The notes: generated by a model from the letters alone, not told the origin. Shown: positions 40,840 to 52,864, counted from the stretch's first letter. The stretch is 64,000 nucleotides of DNA from Devosia epidermidihirudinis (GCF_000971295.1 NZ_LANJ01000011.1:372001-436000); one strand, 5' to 3'. Program-made: numbers and translations.

Positions 40840-41583
40840 GTGGATAGCACCCTGCTCATCGTTCTGTTCGGGGCAGCCGTTGCTGGCTTTGCCCAAGGCG
40901 TATCGGGCTTTGCGTTCGCGCTAGTCGCCCTATCGGTTTGGGCCTGGGCCGTTGAACCGCAAATGGCCGCGCAAATGTCTGTCTTCGGCGCGCTGGTTGG
41001 ACAAATCGTGGCCCTGCCCTGGGTATGGCGCGGATTCGACTTCAAGCGCCTCTTGCCCCTGGTCGTCGGCGGCTTGATCGGCGTGCCACTGGGCGTGTTC
41101 CTGCTGGGTTGGGTCGATCCCGAGATCTTCAAGCTGGCACTGGGCCTGTTCCTGCTCGTCTATTGCCCGATCATGCTGCTGCTGCCCCATGACTACAAAT
41201 GGGCGCATGGCGGCAGGGCTGCGGACGGCGCGGCGGGATTCGTGGGCGGGGTGCTTGGCGGGCTGGCGGGTGTTTCCGGGCCTGTGCCGACGCTGTGGAC
41301 TACTTTGCGCGGCTGGGACAAGGACGTGCAGCGCGGCGTGCTGCAGGCATTCAACATTGCCATGCATACTGCGACGCTGACGGCCTATGGTGTGTCCGGC
41401 GCAATCACCGGCGAAACGCTGGTGATGTTCGCGTGGATTACCCCGGCACTATCGATACCCGCGATTCTCGGTGTGCTGCTGTTTCGGCGGATGAATGCGC
41501 AGGCATTTCGCCGAATGATTCTGATTCTGCTGCTGATATCGGGCGTGACGCTGGTATGGGGCGCCACGCGCCTGTGGTTCTAG
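40840..41583 (+). CDS. TSUP family (TauE/SafE) permease
   Basis: About 247 residues from a GTG preceded by GGGGG. Seven or eight membrane segments; the duplicated TSUP motif is visible at AAVAGFAQGVSGFAFALVAL and GGVLGGLAGVSGPVPTLWTTLRGWDK. Exports or imports sulfite, sulfoacetate or related small anions in characterised members. Stands alone. Confidence 0.85.
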   Translation: MDSTLLIVLFGAAVAGFAQGVSGFAFALVALSVWAWAVEPQMAAQMSVFGALVGQIVALPWVWRGFDFKRLLPLVVGGLIGVPLGVFLLGWVDPEIFKLALGLFLLVYCPIMLLLPHDYKWAHGGRAADGAAGFVGGVLGGLAGVSGPVPTLWTTLRGWDKDVQRGVLQAFNIAMHTATLTAYGVSGAITGETLVMFAWITPALSIPAILGVLLFRRMNAQAFRRMILILLLISGVTLVWGATRLWF

Positions 41584-41668
41584 TTTTCGCGTTTTGGGAA
41601 CCTTGAAGACCGTTCGCGGTTTGCCTCGACAGGCATCAGTGGCATTCTGAGGCCGATTGGAGAACCGT

Positions 41669-42535
41669 ATGACCAAACTTGCCCGCTTGTCCGCGCCGCT
41701 TTTGGCTCTGATGTCCTTTGCCGCGCCTGCGCTTGCCGCACCGGCCATGTGGGAGGTCAGCGACGGGGACAGCAAGATCTGGCTGTTTGGCTCGGTCCAC
41801 GTGCTGCCCGATGGCTTTGAATGGCGCACGCCGCTGTTCGATGCGACTTTGGCCAAGGCGGATAAGGTGGTATTCGAGGCCGATGTGAGCCCCGCCGCGC
41901 AGGCGGAAATCGGCGCCAAGGCTTTCGCCACCGGCATTTACACCGACGGCACTCTGCTCACCGACCTGTTGAGCGATGCGCAGGAGCAGCGTGTCCGCGC
42001 GTTCATGGCGTCCACCGGAATCCCCATGGGCAGTATCCTGGCGATGAAGCCATGGCTGGCGGTCAACACCATCTCGGTGGCAGCGATGACCGAACTGGGC
42101 ATGAGCGCACAGGGCGTCGAGTTTGTCGTGCAGCCCGAGCTGCCGCCAGAACGCGTTGGATATCTCGAAACGGGTGATGAGCAACTTGCAGTGCTGTCGA
42201 CCGGCAGTGACGCGGAACAGCTCGCAATGCTTGACGTGACGCTGGAGCAGGTCGACCTGCTGCCCAAGATGCTCCAGAAGATGCTGCGCGGCTGGTCAAC
42301 CGGCTCGCCGGAACGGCTCGTCAAACTGTTCGAAGTGGAAATGGGGGGCCATGAGGAGGCCTATTTCGACCGCCTGCTCTACGCACGCAACCGCAACTGG
42401 ATCGCCCCGCTAGAGGCCATGCTGGCCGACAACGAACAGGCGCTGGTGATTGTCGGGGCTGCCCACCTGGTGGGCCCACACAACGTGCTGGGGCTGCTTG
42501 AAGAGCAAGGCTACACGGTTACCCGCGTGCAATAA
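41669..42535 (+). CDS. TraB/GumN family protein
   Basis: 288 residues with a signal peptide (MTKLARLSAPLLALMSFAAPALA). Family motifs: WLFGSVHVLPDGF, ARNRNWIAPLEAML and LVIVGAAHLVGPHNVLGLLEEQGY. The GxxH...RN...H set resembles the metalloprotease signature of TIKI/TraB proteins. Periplasmic or lipid-facing; function in bacteria unclear. Confidence 0.85.
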   Translation: MTKLARLSAPLLALMSFAAPALAAPAMWEVSDGDSKIWLFGSVHVLPDGFEWRTPLFDATLAKADKVVFEADVSPAAQAEIGAKAFATGIYTDGTLLTDLLSDAQEQRVRAFMASTGIPMGSILAMKPWLAVNTISVAAMTELGMSAQGVEFVVQPELPPERVGYLETGDEQLAVLSTGSDAEQLAMLDVTLEQVDLLPKMLQKMLRGWSTGSPERLVKLFEVEMGGHEEAYFDRLLYARNRNWIAPLEAMLADNEQALVIVGAAHLVGPHNVLGLLEEQGYTVTRVQ

Positions 42536-42557
42536 AAAGGCGCCGCTGAGCGGCGCC
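42534..42557 (-). terminator. terminator of the sugar regulon (bidirectional)
   Basis: GGCGCCG/CGGCGCC stem with a five-base loop followed, leftward, by five T residues. It ends the leftward sugar operon and, read rightward, also follows the TraB/GumN gene. Confidence 0.85.
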
Positions 42558-42579
42558 TTCAAAAGCAGGCAGTGAGGGA

Positions 42580-43731
<1,152 letters not shown>

Positions 43732-43774
43732 ATTCTGTCTCCCTGCTCCCATAGGTGGCGCCGTTATGCCACGA

Positions 43775-43853
43775 CCTCGTGGTTCGACAAGCTCACCATG
43801 AGGTCTACTGAATTTTCAAAGTGCCCTCATCCTGAGCTTGTCGAAGGACGAGG
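43775..43853. repeat. REP-like inverted repeat pair
   Basis: Two 29-base arms, 43775-43803 and 43825-43853, are reverse complements at 25 of 29 positions, around a shared core TTCGACAAGCTCA. The differing bases are complementary swaps (GG/CC). The spacer is 21 bases. Palindromes with this core are common between genes in alphaproteobacteria. It lies between two operon genes and may stabilise or attenuate the message. Confidence 0.75.
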
Positions 43854-43866
43854 GCGCGGCTGAGTG

Positions 43867-44922
43867 CTAGCTCAGGCCCAGGATCTTGCGGTTGGCAGCA
43901 AGATCCGTGCCGGCCGACGCAAAGTCGTCGAAGGCGTGCTCGGTGACGTGGATGATGTGGTTCCTAATGAACTCGGCACCTTCGCGCGCACCATCTTCGG
44001 GATGCTTGATCGCGCATTCCCATTCGAGAACCGCCCAGCCGGCGAAGTCATACTGCGCCATCTTGGAGAAGATCGACGCGAAATCGACCTGACCGTCGCC
44101 GAGCGAACGGAAGCGCCCTGCCCGGTTAATCCAGCTCTGGTAGCCCGAGTAAACGCCCTGGCGACCAGTTGGGTTGAACTCGGCGTCCTTGACGTGGAAC
44201 AGCTTGATGCGCTCGTGATAGATGTCGATGAAATCGAGATAATCGAGCTGCTGCAGCACCATGTGGCTTGGATCGTAGAGAATGTTGGCGCGCGGATGGT
44301 TCTTCACGCGGTCAAGGAACATCTCGAAGGTCACGCCATCGAACAGGTCTTCGCCGGGGTGCAGTTCGTAGCCGACATCGACGCCGTTTTCGTCAAACGC
44401 GTTGAGGATCGGGGTCCAGCGACGGGCGAGTTCATCGAAGGCCTCTTCAACAAGACCAGCTGGACGCTGTGGGAATGGATAAAGGAATGGCCAAGCCAGC
44501 GCGCCCGAGAAGGTGGCGTGTTCGGTGAGGCCGAGGTTTTTGGATGCCTTGGCGGCCCAATGCAGCTGCTGAACAGCCCATTCCTGACGCGCCTTGGGGT
44601 TGTTGTGCACGGCTGGCGGCGCGAAGCCGTCGAGCATGGTGTCATAGACAGGATGCGCTGCAACCAGCTGGCCCTGCAGGTGGGTCGACAGCTCGGTGAT
44701 CTCAAGGCCGTGCTTGGCGGCGGTGCCGGTCAACTCATCAGCATAAGTCTTTGATGTTGCTGCCTTTTCCAAGTCGATCAGGCTGGTCACCCAAGTTGGG
44801 ATCTGCACGCCCTTGTAGCCATAATTGGCGGCCCAGCCGCAAATGGCGTCAAAGGAATTGAACGGTGCCTTGTCGCCGGCAAACTGCGCCAGAAAAATCG
44901 CTGGCCCCTTGATGGTGCGCAT
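43867..44922 (-). CDS. sugar phosphate isomerase/epimerase (TIM barrel, pair 2)
   Basis: 351 residues from MRTIKGPAIFLAQF at 44922, with GAGGAGA upstream. AP-endonuclease-2-like barrel: ILYDPSHMVLQQLDYLDFIDIYHERIKLFHVKDAEF with metal-binding His and Asp, and the final glutamate in VLEWE. Proteins of this group isomerise keto-sugars or 2-keto-inositols. Works with the neighbouring Gfo/Idh enzyme. Confidence 0.87.
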   Translation of the reverse strand: MRTIKGPAIFLAQFAGDKAPFNSFDAICGWAANYGYKGVQIPTWVTSLIDLEKAATSKTYADELTGTAAKHGLEITELSTHLQGQLVAAHPVYDTMLDGFAPPAVHNNPKARQEWAVQQLHWAAKASKNLGLTEHATFSGALAWPFLYPFPQRPAGLVEEAFDELARRWTPILNAFDENGVDVGYELHPGEDLFDGVTFEMFLDRVKNHPRANILYDPSHMVLQQLDYLDFIDIYHERIKLFHVKDAEFNPTGRQGVYSGYQSWINRAGRFRSLGDGQVDFASIFSKMAQYDFAGWAVLEWECAIKHPEDGAREGAEFIRNHIIHVTEHAFDDFASAGTDLAANRKILGLS

Positions 44923-45082
44923 ATCTATCTCCTCTGCTGAGCGCGTTGCGCTCCAATAGTTGTCGCCACTGGCCTTGAACGGTCCGGGAAAAAGCAGGCG
45001 GCGGGGTGACCGCCGCCTGCCTGGCAACCTTGGTTACAATCTTGACCGACGGCAACCGCCTGTCAATGAGGTACGCCCCTCA

Positions 45083-46222
45083 TTACTTCAGCAATGCCTG
45101 TGCCTCTGCCGGGCTCAGAGCCAGCGGACGCTCGCAGGTGGTCGACAGCGTGATCACTTCGCCGGTTTCGCCCGCCTTGAGCAGGCTAGTCATGACGTCG
45201 ACCGCATGCAGAGCGACGTCGAGTCCGCAGCGTGCGTTGTAGCCGCCGTCGATCGAAGCGATCATGTCGGCGAGGCCCGCCGTGCGGTAGTTGGCGCGTG
45301 GATTGGCCGAGTCCAGATCCTGGTTGGCCTTGCCGAATGGGTGTGCCCATGGCGTGACCGTCTCGCGTTCGCCAGCGACATTGGCCGTAACCAGTTCGCC
45401 GCCAAAGAAGTTTGGATCTGGAACGAAGATCGAGCCATCGGTGCCGTAGAGCTCGATGTTGTGGTGGTTATGTGCCGCCACGTCCCAGCTTGCGCCCATG
45501 GTGATGATTGCACCAGAGTGGAACTCGAGAACACCGTGAATGGTGGTTGGGGTGCCAACCTTGACGAAAGTGCCCTTGAACGGACCTTCCGCGGTCACTT
45601 CGCGCTCGGTACGCGCCATGTTGGTGAACGCGGACAAACGCTTGACCGGGCCCAGCAGGTGGATCAGGTCGGTGACATAGTATGGGCCAAGATCGAGGAT
45701 CGGGCCGGCGCCGGGCTGGAAGAAGAAGTCCGGATTTGGATGCCAATGCTCCATGCCACGGCTCATGACGTGAGTGGTGCCGCTCATGATCTTGCCGATC
45801 TGGCCGCTATCGATGATCTGACGGGCCTGCTGATGCGCACCGCCCAGGAAGGTGTCCGGAGCCGAACCGACCTTCAGATTGCGCTCGTCAGCGGCCTTTT
45901 TGAGCGACTTGCCCTCTTCCAGCGACAGCACGAATGGCTTTTCGGAATAGGCATGCTTGCCGGCCGAGACGATATCCATCGACACCGAGTAGTGGGTCGA
46001 TGGGATCGTCAGGTTCACGATGATGTCGATTTCGCTGTTCTTGAGCAGCTCATCGGGCGTCTGCGCCTTCACATTGAACTCGTCGGCGCGCTTCTGCGCG
46101 GCGGCGGGAACGATGTCGGCAACAGCGCGCACTTCAAGGCCCTTGAAGAGCGGCGCGAGCTTGAGATAGGCGGCAGAGATATTGCCGGCACCCATGATGC
46201 CGACGCCAAAGGTCTTGGCCAT
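45083..46222 (-). CDS. Gfo/Idh/MocA sugar dehydrogenase (pair 1)
   Basis: 379 residues. Nucleotide-binding GVGIMGAGNISAAYLK, YSEKPFVLSLEEGK with the EKP lysine, and GGAHQQARQIIDSGQIG, followed by ILDLGPYYVTDLIHLLGP. It differs clearly from the second dehydrogenase of the operon and belongs to another subfamily. Five bases separate it from the isomerase upstream. Confidence 0.88.
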   Translation of the reverse strand: MAKTFGVGIMGAGNISAAYLKLAPLFKGLEVRAVADIVPAAAQKRADEFNVKAQTPDELLKNSEIDIIVNLTIPSTHYSVSMDIVSAGKHAYSEKPFVLSLEEGKSLKKAADERNLKVGSAPDTFLGGAHQQARQIIDSGQIGKIMSGTTHVMSRGMEHWHPNPDFFFQPGAGPILDLGPYYVTDLIHLLGPVKRLSAFTNMARTEREVTAEGPFKGTFVKVGTPTTIHGVLEFHSGAIITMGASWDVAAHNHHNIELYGTDGSIFVPDPNFFGGELVTANVAGERETVTPWAHPFGKANQDLDSANPRANYRTAGLADMIASIDGGYNARCGLDVALHAVDVMTSLLKAGETGEVITLSTTCERPLALSPAEAQALLK

Positions 46223-46227
46223 TTAGA

Positions 46228-46977
46228 TTACTTCCACTTCTTGGCGGTAGCGATCGAGCGCGTCGCGAAACGCACTTCGTCGGATGGCTTGTCGTGCTCG
46301 GCAACGAAGTACTGAGCCTTGGTCTTGGCCTGCACCTTCGTGATCAGGTCATCCCAGTTCAACACGCCATGGCCAACGTCTGCCCAGCCATCTTCGTCCT
46401 GCGCTTCGCCAGCTGGCGCGATGTCCTTGACGTGAACGGCGGTGATGCGGTCGCCATATTTGTCGAACCAGGCGATCGGGTCGGCCTTGCCGCGTACGAT
46501 CCACGCAACGTCAGCTTCCCATTCGATCTTGGGAGCGGTTTCGAGGATGATTTCCATCGGGGTACGGCCAGAGGTGGTGGGCACAAATTCGAAATCGTGG
46601 TTGTGCCAGCCGAAGCCATAGCCTTCCTTGGAATAGGCTTCGCCGGCCGTTGCCAGCATTTCGGCCAGTTCAAGCCACTTGGACTCGTCTTCGCTGCGGC
46701 CCTCTGCGCCGATATGCGGGCAATAGATGCGCTTGATGCCGAGGGTTTCTGCGGTCTTCAGCGTGGTCGACACGTCCTTGACCTGATCCGGGCTGAAATG
46801 GCCCGTTGGCATGGTGAGGCCATTCTTCTTGAGGCTCGCTGCCAGACCTGCGGCATCGGCATAGAGACCGCCATAACCTTCGACCTGCTTGTAACCAAGG
46901 CCCCCAAGAGTGGTCAGGAAATCTTCAAGCGACGGGACGTTCCGCGCGCTGTACAGCTGAAAAGACAATTCGGTCAT
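46228..46977 (-). CDS. sugar phosphate isomerase/epimerase (TIM barrel, pair 1)
   Basis: 249 residues from MTELSFQLYSARNVPSLEDFL at 46977, with GAGAGG upstream. Visible barrel motifs: YGFGWHNHDFEF with metal-binding residues, KIEWEADVAWIVRGKADP, and ITAVHVKDIAP. The first enzyme gene after the ABC transporter. Substrate not determined. Confidence 0.87.
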   Translation of the reverse strand: MTELSFQLYSARNVPSLEDFLTTLGGLGYKQVEGYGGLYADAAGLAASLKKNGLTMPTGHFSPDQVKDVSTTLKTAETLGIKRIYCPHIGAEGRSEDESKWLELAEMLATAGEAYSKEGYGFGWHNHDFEFVPTTSGRTPMEIILETAPKIEWEADVAWIVRGKADPIAWFDKYGDRITAVHVKDIAPAGEAQDEDGWADVGHGVLNWDDLITKVQAKTKAQYFVAEHDKPSDEVRFATRSIATAKKWK

Positions 46978-47157
46978 TGTGGCCTCTCTTATATCGTTTG
47001 AATTGCGCTCCCCGCGCAATCTGGGCGGGGAAAGATGTAGCGGTGATTGGGGGAGGAGTCGCTCCGCTGGGACATACTGACTACCGCAAAAGTAATATCG
47101 GCATGGGTTTAGGAGCGATGTGGGGCGCCAGAAGGCGCCACCACTCAGGCGATACGA
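46978..47157 (-). promoter_or_regulatory. intergenic stretch between transporter and enzyme genes
   Basis: 180 bases with a GGCGCC-N4-GGCGCC hairpin at 47124-47139 right after the ATPase gene, and a second GC hairpin near 47008-47029 just before the isomerase. Neither has a good T-run, so they may stabilise or attenuate the message. An internal promoter is possible. Confidence 0.45.
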
Positions 47158-48249
<1,092 letters not shown>

Positions 48250-48253
48250 CTGT

Positions 48254-49171
48254 TTAACCCTTCACCGCACCGGCGGCGATGCCGCGGACGAACCATTTAC
48301 CCGAGATGAAATAGACAGCCAGCGGCACGGCAGCAGTCAGAATGGTGGCTGCCATGTGCACGTTGTATTCGCGCACGCCGGTTGTCGTCTGAACGATGTT
48401 GTTGAGCTGAACCGTCATCGGCATGTTCTCGCGACCGGCGAAAACCGTGCCGAACAGGAAGTCGTTCCAGATACCCGTCACCTGCAGAATGACCGCAACA
48501 ATGGCGATTGGCACCGACATCGGCAGCATGATCTGGAAGAAGATCTGCCAGAACCCTGCCCCGTCCACGCGCGCTGCCTTGAACAGTTCAGGCGGTAGAC
48601 TGACGAAGAAGTTGCGGAACAGCAGCGTCAGGATCGGCATACCGAAGATGGTGTGCACGATGATGATGGCGGGGAACGTCCCGAACAGGCCCACCTGACG
48701 GAAAGCCAGGATGAGTGGATAGATCACCACCTGGTAGGGCACGAACGCACCGAACAGCAGCAGGCCGAACAGGATGTTGGCACCCTTGTAACGCCAGAAC
48801 GACAGCGCATAGCCATTCATCGCGGCGATTACGATCGAGAAGACCGTGCCGACAGCGGTGATTTTGACCGAGTTCCAGAACCCGGGCTTGAGGCCATTAC
48901 AGTCGCGGCCGGTACAGGCCGTGTCCCAGGCCTTGATCCAGGGCTCAAAGGTGAGCTCGGATGGCCAGGCGAACAGGTTACGCATCTGGATTTCGGGCAT
49001 GCCCTTGAGCGAGGTCACGACCATCACCCAAAGCGGCATCAGGAAAAACAGGGCGGCAAGCACGAGGAAGGCATAGACGCCAATGCGGCTGATGGTCAGC
49101 TTTTTCGGCTTGGCGCCGTGTGGTCCCTCGAGCAGGCGAGAGGACGAGGCGGAGAGAGCTTCGGTTGTCAT
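48254..49171 (-). CDS. carbohydrate ABC permease (MalG type)
   Basis: 305 residues. Six membrane segments, with a cysteine-containing insert between the first two (WDTACTGRDCNGLKPG) and the EAA loop AARVDGAGFWQIFFQIMLPMSVP. The start at 49171 forms an ATGA overlap with the partner permease. Confidence 0.9.
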   Translation of the reverse strand: MTTEALSASSSRLLEGPHGAKPKKLTISRIGVYAFLVLAALFFLMPLWVMVVTSLKGMPEIQMRNLFAWPSELTFEPWIKAWDTACTGRDCNGLKPGFWNSVKITAVGTVFSIVIAAMNGYALSFWRYKGANILFGLLLFGAFVPYQVVIYPLILAFRQVGLFGTFPAIIIVHTIFGMPILTLLFRNFFVSLPPELFKAARVDGAGFWQIFFQIMLPMSVPIAIVAVILQVTGIWNDFLFGTVFAGRENMPMTVQLNNIVQTTTGVREYNVHMAATILTAAVPLAVYFISGKWFVRGIAAGAVKG

Positions 49172-50118
49172 AGCGCGTTCATCCGCTTCTTGTTCGCACG
49201 CCACTGGATGAACTGCTGCAAGCTGAGCAGAACGACCACGGGGAGCAGCATCATGGTTGCCGCAGCCATGCCGAGACCCACATTGGCGCGATCGGTGATG
49301 TGCTGGATGACGAAGATTGCTGGCATCTGCGTTGCAATGCCGGGGCCGCCCTGGGTCATTGCGACCACAAGATCGAACACGCGCACAACGCCAACGCATT
49401 GCAGGATGAAGGCCGTAAGAATTGCGCCACGCATCATCGGCAGCACGATCTGGAGATAGGTCTTCCAGGTCGGAATGCCGTCGATCTTGGCAGCTTTCCA
49501 GATTTCGCCGTCAACGCCGCGCAGACCTGCGAGCATGATGGCCATGGTCACGCCAACGCCATTCCAGATACCGGCAACGACGAGGCCGTAAATGGCAGTG
49601 TTGGAATCGACCAGCGGGGCGAACTGGAAATCAGTGAAGCCCCAGCCCTGCACGGTTGCCTGCAGGCCGTAGTTTGGATCGAGAATCCAGCGCCAGACGA
49701 GGCCGGTGATGACCAGCGACATGGCGAATGGATAAAGGAAAATCGAGCGGAACAGGTCTTCCTGCCGGATGCGCTGATCCATGAATACGGCCAGCAGATA
49801 GCCGACCACCATGTTCGCGCCGATCGAGAGCAGACCGAAAATCCAGAGATTGTTCGCCGAAACCAGCCAGCGTGGTGTGGCCCAGAGCCGCGCATACTGG
49901 TCGGTGCCGATGAAATCGAAAGCTGGAAACAGCTTGGAGTTGGTGAATGAAAGCAGAAACGAATAGATGATGCAGATCACGAAAACGCCGATGGCTGTCA
50001 CGATCATCGGGGTCGTACCGACCACCGACATTACCGTAGACAAGCGCAAGCGCCCTCGCTTCGCACGGCCGTCGGCCTGAATACTGGCCGTTGGATTTGC
50101 TGAAGCAACTTCAGTCAT
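49168..50118 (-). CDS. carbohydrate ABC permease (MalF type)
   Basis: 316 residues from the ATG at 50118 with AAGGAAATC upstream. Six membrane segments and the EAA loop KAAKIDGIPTWKTYLQIVLPMMRG; LVWRWILDPNYGLQA is typical of sugar permeases with one partner. Forms the channel with the downstream MalG-type subunit. Confidence 0.9.
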   Translation of the reverse strand: MTEVASANPTASIQADGRAKRGRLRLSTVMSVVGTTPMIVTAIGVFVICIIYSFLLSFTNSKLFPAFDFIGTDQYARLWATPRWLVSANNLWIFGLLSIGANMVVGYLLAVFMDQRIRQEDLFRSIFLYPFAMSLVITGLVWRWILDPNYGLQATVQGWGFTDFQFAPLVDSNTAIYGLVVAGIWNGVGVTMAIMLAGLRGVDGEIWKAAKIDGIPTWKTYLQIVLPMMRGAILTAFILQCVGVVRVFDLVVAMTQGGPGIATQMPAIFVIQHITDRANVGLGMAAATMMLLPVVVLLSLQQFIQWRANKKRMNAL

Positions 50119-50227
50119 GACGATTTCCTTGTCTTTGGCTGCCAGACCACAGGCGCTGCCCGCCTCGGCATCAATGGCAGAAGAGATCGGGCGGCGCGCT
50201 GGGCGCCCCGCCCGATCCGTCACGTCC

Positions 50228-51466
50228 TTAGTCGGCCGTGGCCAGGATTTCGGCATAACGCTTCTGAGCGTCTGCGATTGGCATGTCGTCATTGGCCCAG
50301 AATTCTGCGATCAGATCCTGCAGCTGGCCATTGGTGTCGTTCGAGATCCAGTTGTTGGCGCTGGTCACGACGTTTGCGGGGTCCTTGAGGATTTCAAGGC
50401 CGAGCTTCATGCACTCGTCAGCGAGGGACATATCAACGTCGTCACGGACGGGCATGGAGCCCTTGGCGATGTTGAACAGAGCCTGCACGCGTGGGCTGAT
50501 CATCATCGAAGCGAGCTTGAGCTGCGCTGCTTCAACTTCTGGGTCGGCCTGCTTGAAGAACACGAAGATATCGCCACCGGTGGTCACGAAAGGCTTCTTG
50601 CTGTCGAGCGGAAGGCAAGCATAGTCCACGCCTGGCTTTTTGCCAGCAACGCCGAATTCACCGCGAGCCCAGTCACCCATGATCTGCACGCCGGCCTGGT
50701 CAGTCAGCACGAGATTGGTGGTGTCGTTCCAGTTACGGCCAGGCGAGCCTGGATCGCTGAAGCTCTTGAGATCACGGAAAGTCTGGAAGACCTGGGTGAA
50801 TTCAGGAGAGTTAGCAACTTCCTGGTTGTGGTCGCGCAGCAGTTCGTCGCGCTTTTCAATGCCGAGACCGGCAATGGTGATGCCGCCGAAAGCAGCGTTC
50901 AGCTGCCAGCTTTCGCCACCCTGTGCGTAAGGGATCAAGCCAGCTTCCTTAAGCTTTGGAGCCTTGGCCACAAAGTCATTGACGCTGGTTGGCAGATCGA
51001 CGCCGGCCTTCTTGAAGGCTGGAACCGATGCCCACATCCAGGCTTCGGAGTGGATATTGACGGGCACGCACCACCACTTGCCATCGATATGGCAAGGCGC
51101 AGCGATAACGTCTGGACGGACGATCTTGTCCCAACCTTCGGCTTCAGCCAGCGGGGTCAGGTCAAGCAGCAGGCCAGCAGCGATCAGTTCTTCATACTGA
51201 CGGCCTGGGTTGAACTGTGCGGCACCTGGTGGGTTGCCACCCAGCACGCGCTGCATGGTGGCAGCACGGGCGTTTTCACCAAGCGCGATAGCGGTATCAA
51301 CCCACTTGTCAGCGCCGAGCTTGTCGAACTCATCGGCGAAAACCGACACGGCAGCCTGTTCGCCGCCAGAGGTCCACCAGTGGATAACTTCGACATCCGC
51401 AGCATGTACAGCCGTGGTGCCGAGGAAAGCGGTTGCCATAGCGGCGACCACTGCAAACTTCTTCAT
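50228..51466 (-). CDS. sugar ABC solute-binding protein (family 1)
   Basis: 412 residues. Signal peptide (MKKFAVVAAMATAFLGTTAVHA), then VEVIHWWTSGGEQAAVSVFADEF and GNPPGAAQF, GVQIMGDWARGEF and GDIFVFFKQ. It resembles glucose/mannose-type binding proteins of rhizobia. First gene of the operon, with GGAGGA before the ATG and two LacI-type operators upstream. Confidence 0.92.
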   Translation of the reverse strand: MKKFAVVAAMATAFLGTTAVHAADVEVIHWWTSGGEQAAVSVFADEFDKLGADKWVDTAIALGENARAATMQRVLGGNPPGAAQFNPGRQYEELIAAGLLLDLTPLAEAEGWDKIVRPDVIAAPCHIDGKWWCVPVNIHSEAWMWASVPAFKKAGVDLPTSVNDFVAKAPKLKEAGLIPYAQGGESWQLNAAFGGITIAGLGIEKRDELLRDHNQEVANSPEFTQVFQTFRDLKSFSDPGSPGRNWNDTTNLVLTDQAGVQIMGDWARGEFGVAGKKPGVDYACLPLDSKKPFVTTGGDIFVFFKQADPEVEAAQLKLASMMISPRVQALFNIAKGSMPVRDDVDMSLADECMKLGLEILKDPANVVTSANNWISNDTNGQLQDLIAEFWANDDMPIADAQKRYAEILATAD

Positions 51467-51557
51467 AGATTGTCCTCCCAACGATCACTTGGAGCGATGC
51501 GCCCCGAAGCCGCCAGCCGCAGGTTGTCTTCTTGTGAGACATCCCTGGCCGGCCGCA

Positions 51558-51605
51558 TGCAATCGATTACATTGCTCCCTCCGGAAACCTCTGCAATCGA
51601 TTGCA
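51558..51605. promoter_or_regulatory. LacI-family operators
   Basis: TGCAATCGATTACA at 51558-51571 and the perfect palindrome TGCAATCGATTGCA at 51592-51605, centres 34 bases apart. They lie between the divergent LacI-type gene and the solute-binding gene. The central CG dyad is typical for LacI-family sites. Repression lifted by the imported sugar or a derivative is the likely mode. Confidence 0.85.
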
Positions 51606-51687
51606 TTACTTTCATACACGTCTTGCGCACCTGTCAAGATCGATTTAGACCGGGGTTAGTGCGGCTGCGGATGGAGGGGCTGCGCAT

Positions 51688-52719
51688 ATGGATCAGCGCC
51701 GAAAACCACCGACAATTCAAGACGTTGCGCGATTTGCTCGGGTATCCACAGCCACTGTCAGCAGAGCATTGTCGCGTCCGGAGCGCGTCAGCGAAGAGAC
51801 ACGCGCAAGAATTTCGGAGGCTGTTCAGCTCACGGGCTACACGCTGAACCAAACTGCGCGCTCCCTGCGGCAGCGGACATCCAACACGATCCTCGTCGCC
51901 ATCCCCGATATCCGCAATTCGTTCTTCTCCGAAATCCTCGACGCAATCGAAAGAGAAGCCGCCATAAGAGGTTATGGCGTGTTGATCGCGAACCTTCTGA
52001 TTGGCGAGGAGCCGGTCAAACGGCTGCAGCAATACTTTCTGTCCCACCGCGCTGATGGCCTGGTGCTGCTGGATGGCACGATCGACATCAAGCAGTTGCG
52101 GGAGATCACCGCCGCCAATGTGCCAGTCCCGCTGGTGATCGCCTGCGAGGCGATTCCGAACTCTGAATTTCACACCGTTGTGACCGACAACGAGACGGCA
52201 TCGGAACGCGCCACGCGCCACCTGATCGAATTGGGGCACACCAGGATTGGGCACCTCAAGGGTCCAAAAAACAACATCATCGCCGACCATCGGCTGAGCG
52301 GCTTCACCGCCGCGATCAAGTCCGCAGATCTCGAATTTCACCCGGAATGGCTGTTCGACGGCGGCTTCCGCATGGATGAAGGCGTTGGCGCAGCGGAGCA
52401 GTTTCTGCGCCTTGAGGACCGTCCCACCGCCATTTTTGCCATCAACGACGAATCCGCCATCGGCTTTGTTTCAAGGCTTCGGGCGGCAGGAATCGAATGC
52501 CCGCGCGATATCTCGGTAATCGGGTTTGACGACCTCGAAATAGCGTCCCATTTCGCCCCTCCCCTCAGCACCATGCGCCAGCCGCGCGAGGAGCTTGGCC
52601 ATATGGCTGCGGCGGCATTGATTGATTATCTCGAGGGCGACCGGGACGATAGCAAGGCCAAGACAATCGCCCTGCGCTCCGAACTAATCGAACGCGCCAG
52701 CACGCTCAGAGTTCAGTAA
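51688..52719 (+). CDS. LacI family transcriptional regulator
   Basis: 343 residues. N-terminal HTH with hinge (TIQDVARFARVSTATVSRALSRPERVSEETR, TLNQTARSLRQ), then a periplasmic-binding-protein-like sensor domain (ILVAIPDIRNSFFSEILDAIE, DNETASERATRHLIELGHTRIG, VIGFDDLEIASHFAPPLSTM). Divergent from the sugar operon and probably its repressor. Confidence 0.92.
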   Translation: MDQRRKPPTIQDVARFARVSTATVSRALSRPERVSEETRARISEAVQLTGYTLNQTARSLRQRTSNTILVAIPDIRNSFFSEILDAIEREAAIRGYGVLIANLLIGEEPVKRLQQYFLSHRADGLVLLDGTIDIKQLREITAANVPVPLVIACEAIPNSEFHTVVTDNETASERATRHLIELGHTRIGHLKGPKNNIIADHRLSGFTAAIKSADLEFHPEWLFDGGFRMDEGVGAAEQFLRLEDRPTAIFAINDESAIGFVSRLRAAGIECPRDISVIGFDDLEIASHFAPPLSTMRQPREELGHMAAAALIDYLEGDRDDSKAKTIALRSELIERASTLRVQ

Positions 52720-52787
52720 GCCACAGCCTGACACCAAGAATGGCGTTCCATTTTTGCCAAAATGGGTTAAACGGAACCGCTTGGTTG

Positions 52788-52864
52788 GGTCCCGTAGCTC
52801 AGCTGGATAGAGCAGCAGCCTTCTAAGCTGTTGGTCGCAGGTTCGAGTCCTGCCGGGATCGCCA
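52788..52864 (+). tRNA. tRNA-Arg (TCT)
   Basis: Acceptor stem GGTCCCG/CGGGATC with one G-T pair, anticodon TCT in CTTCTAA, T-loop GTTCGAGTC, discriminator G and encoded CCA. Confidence 0.95.
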
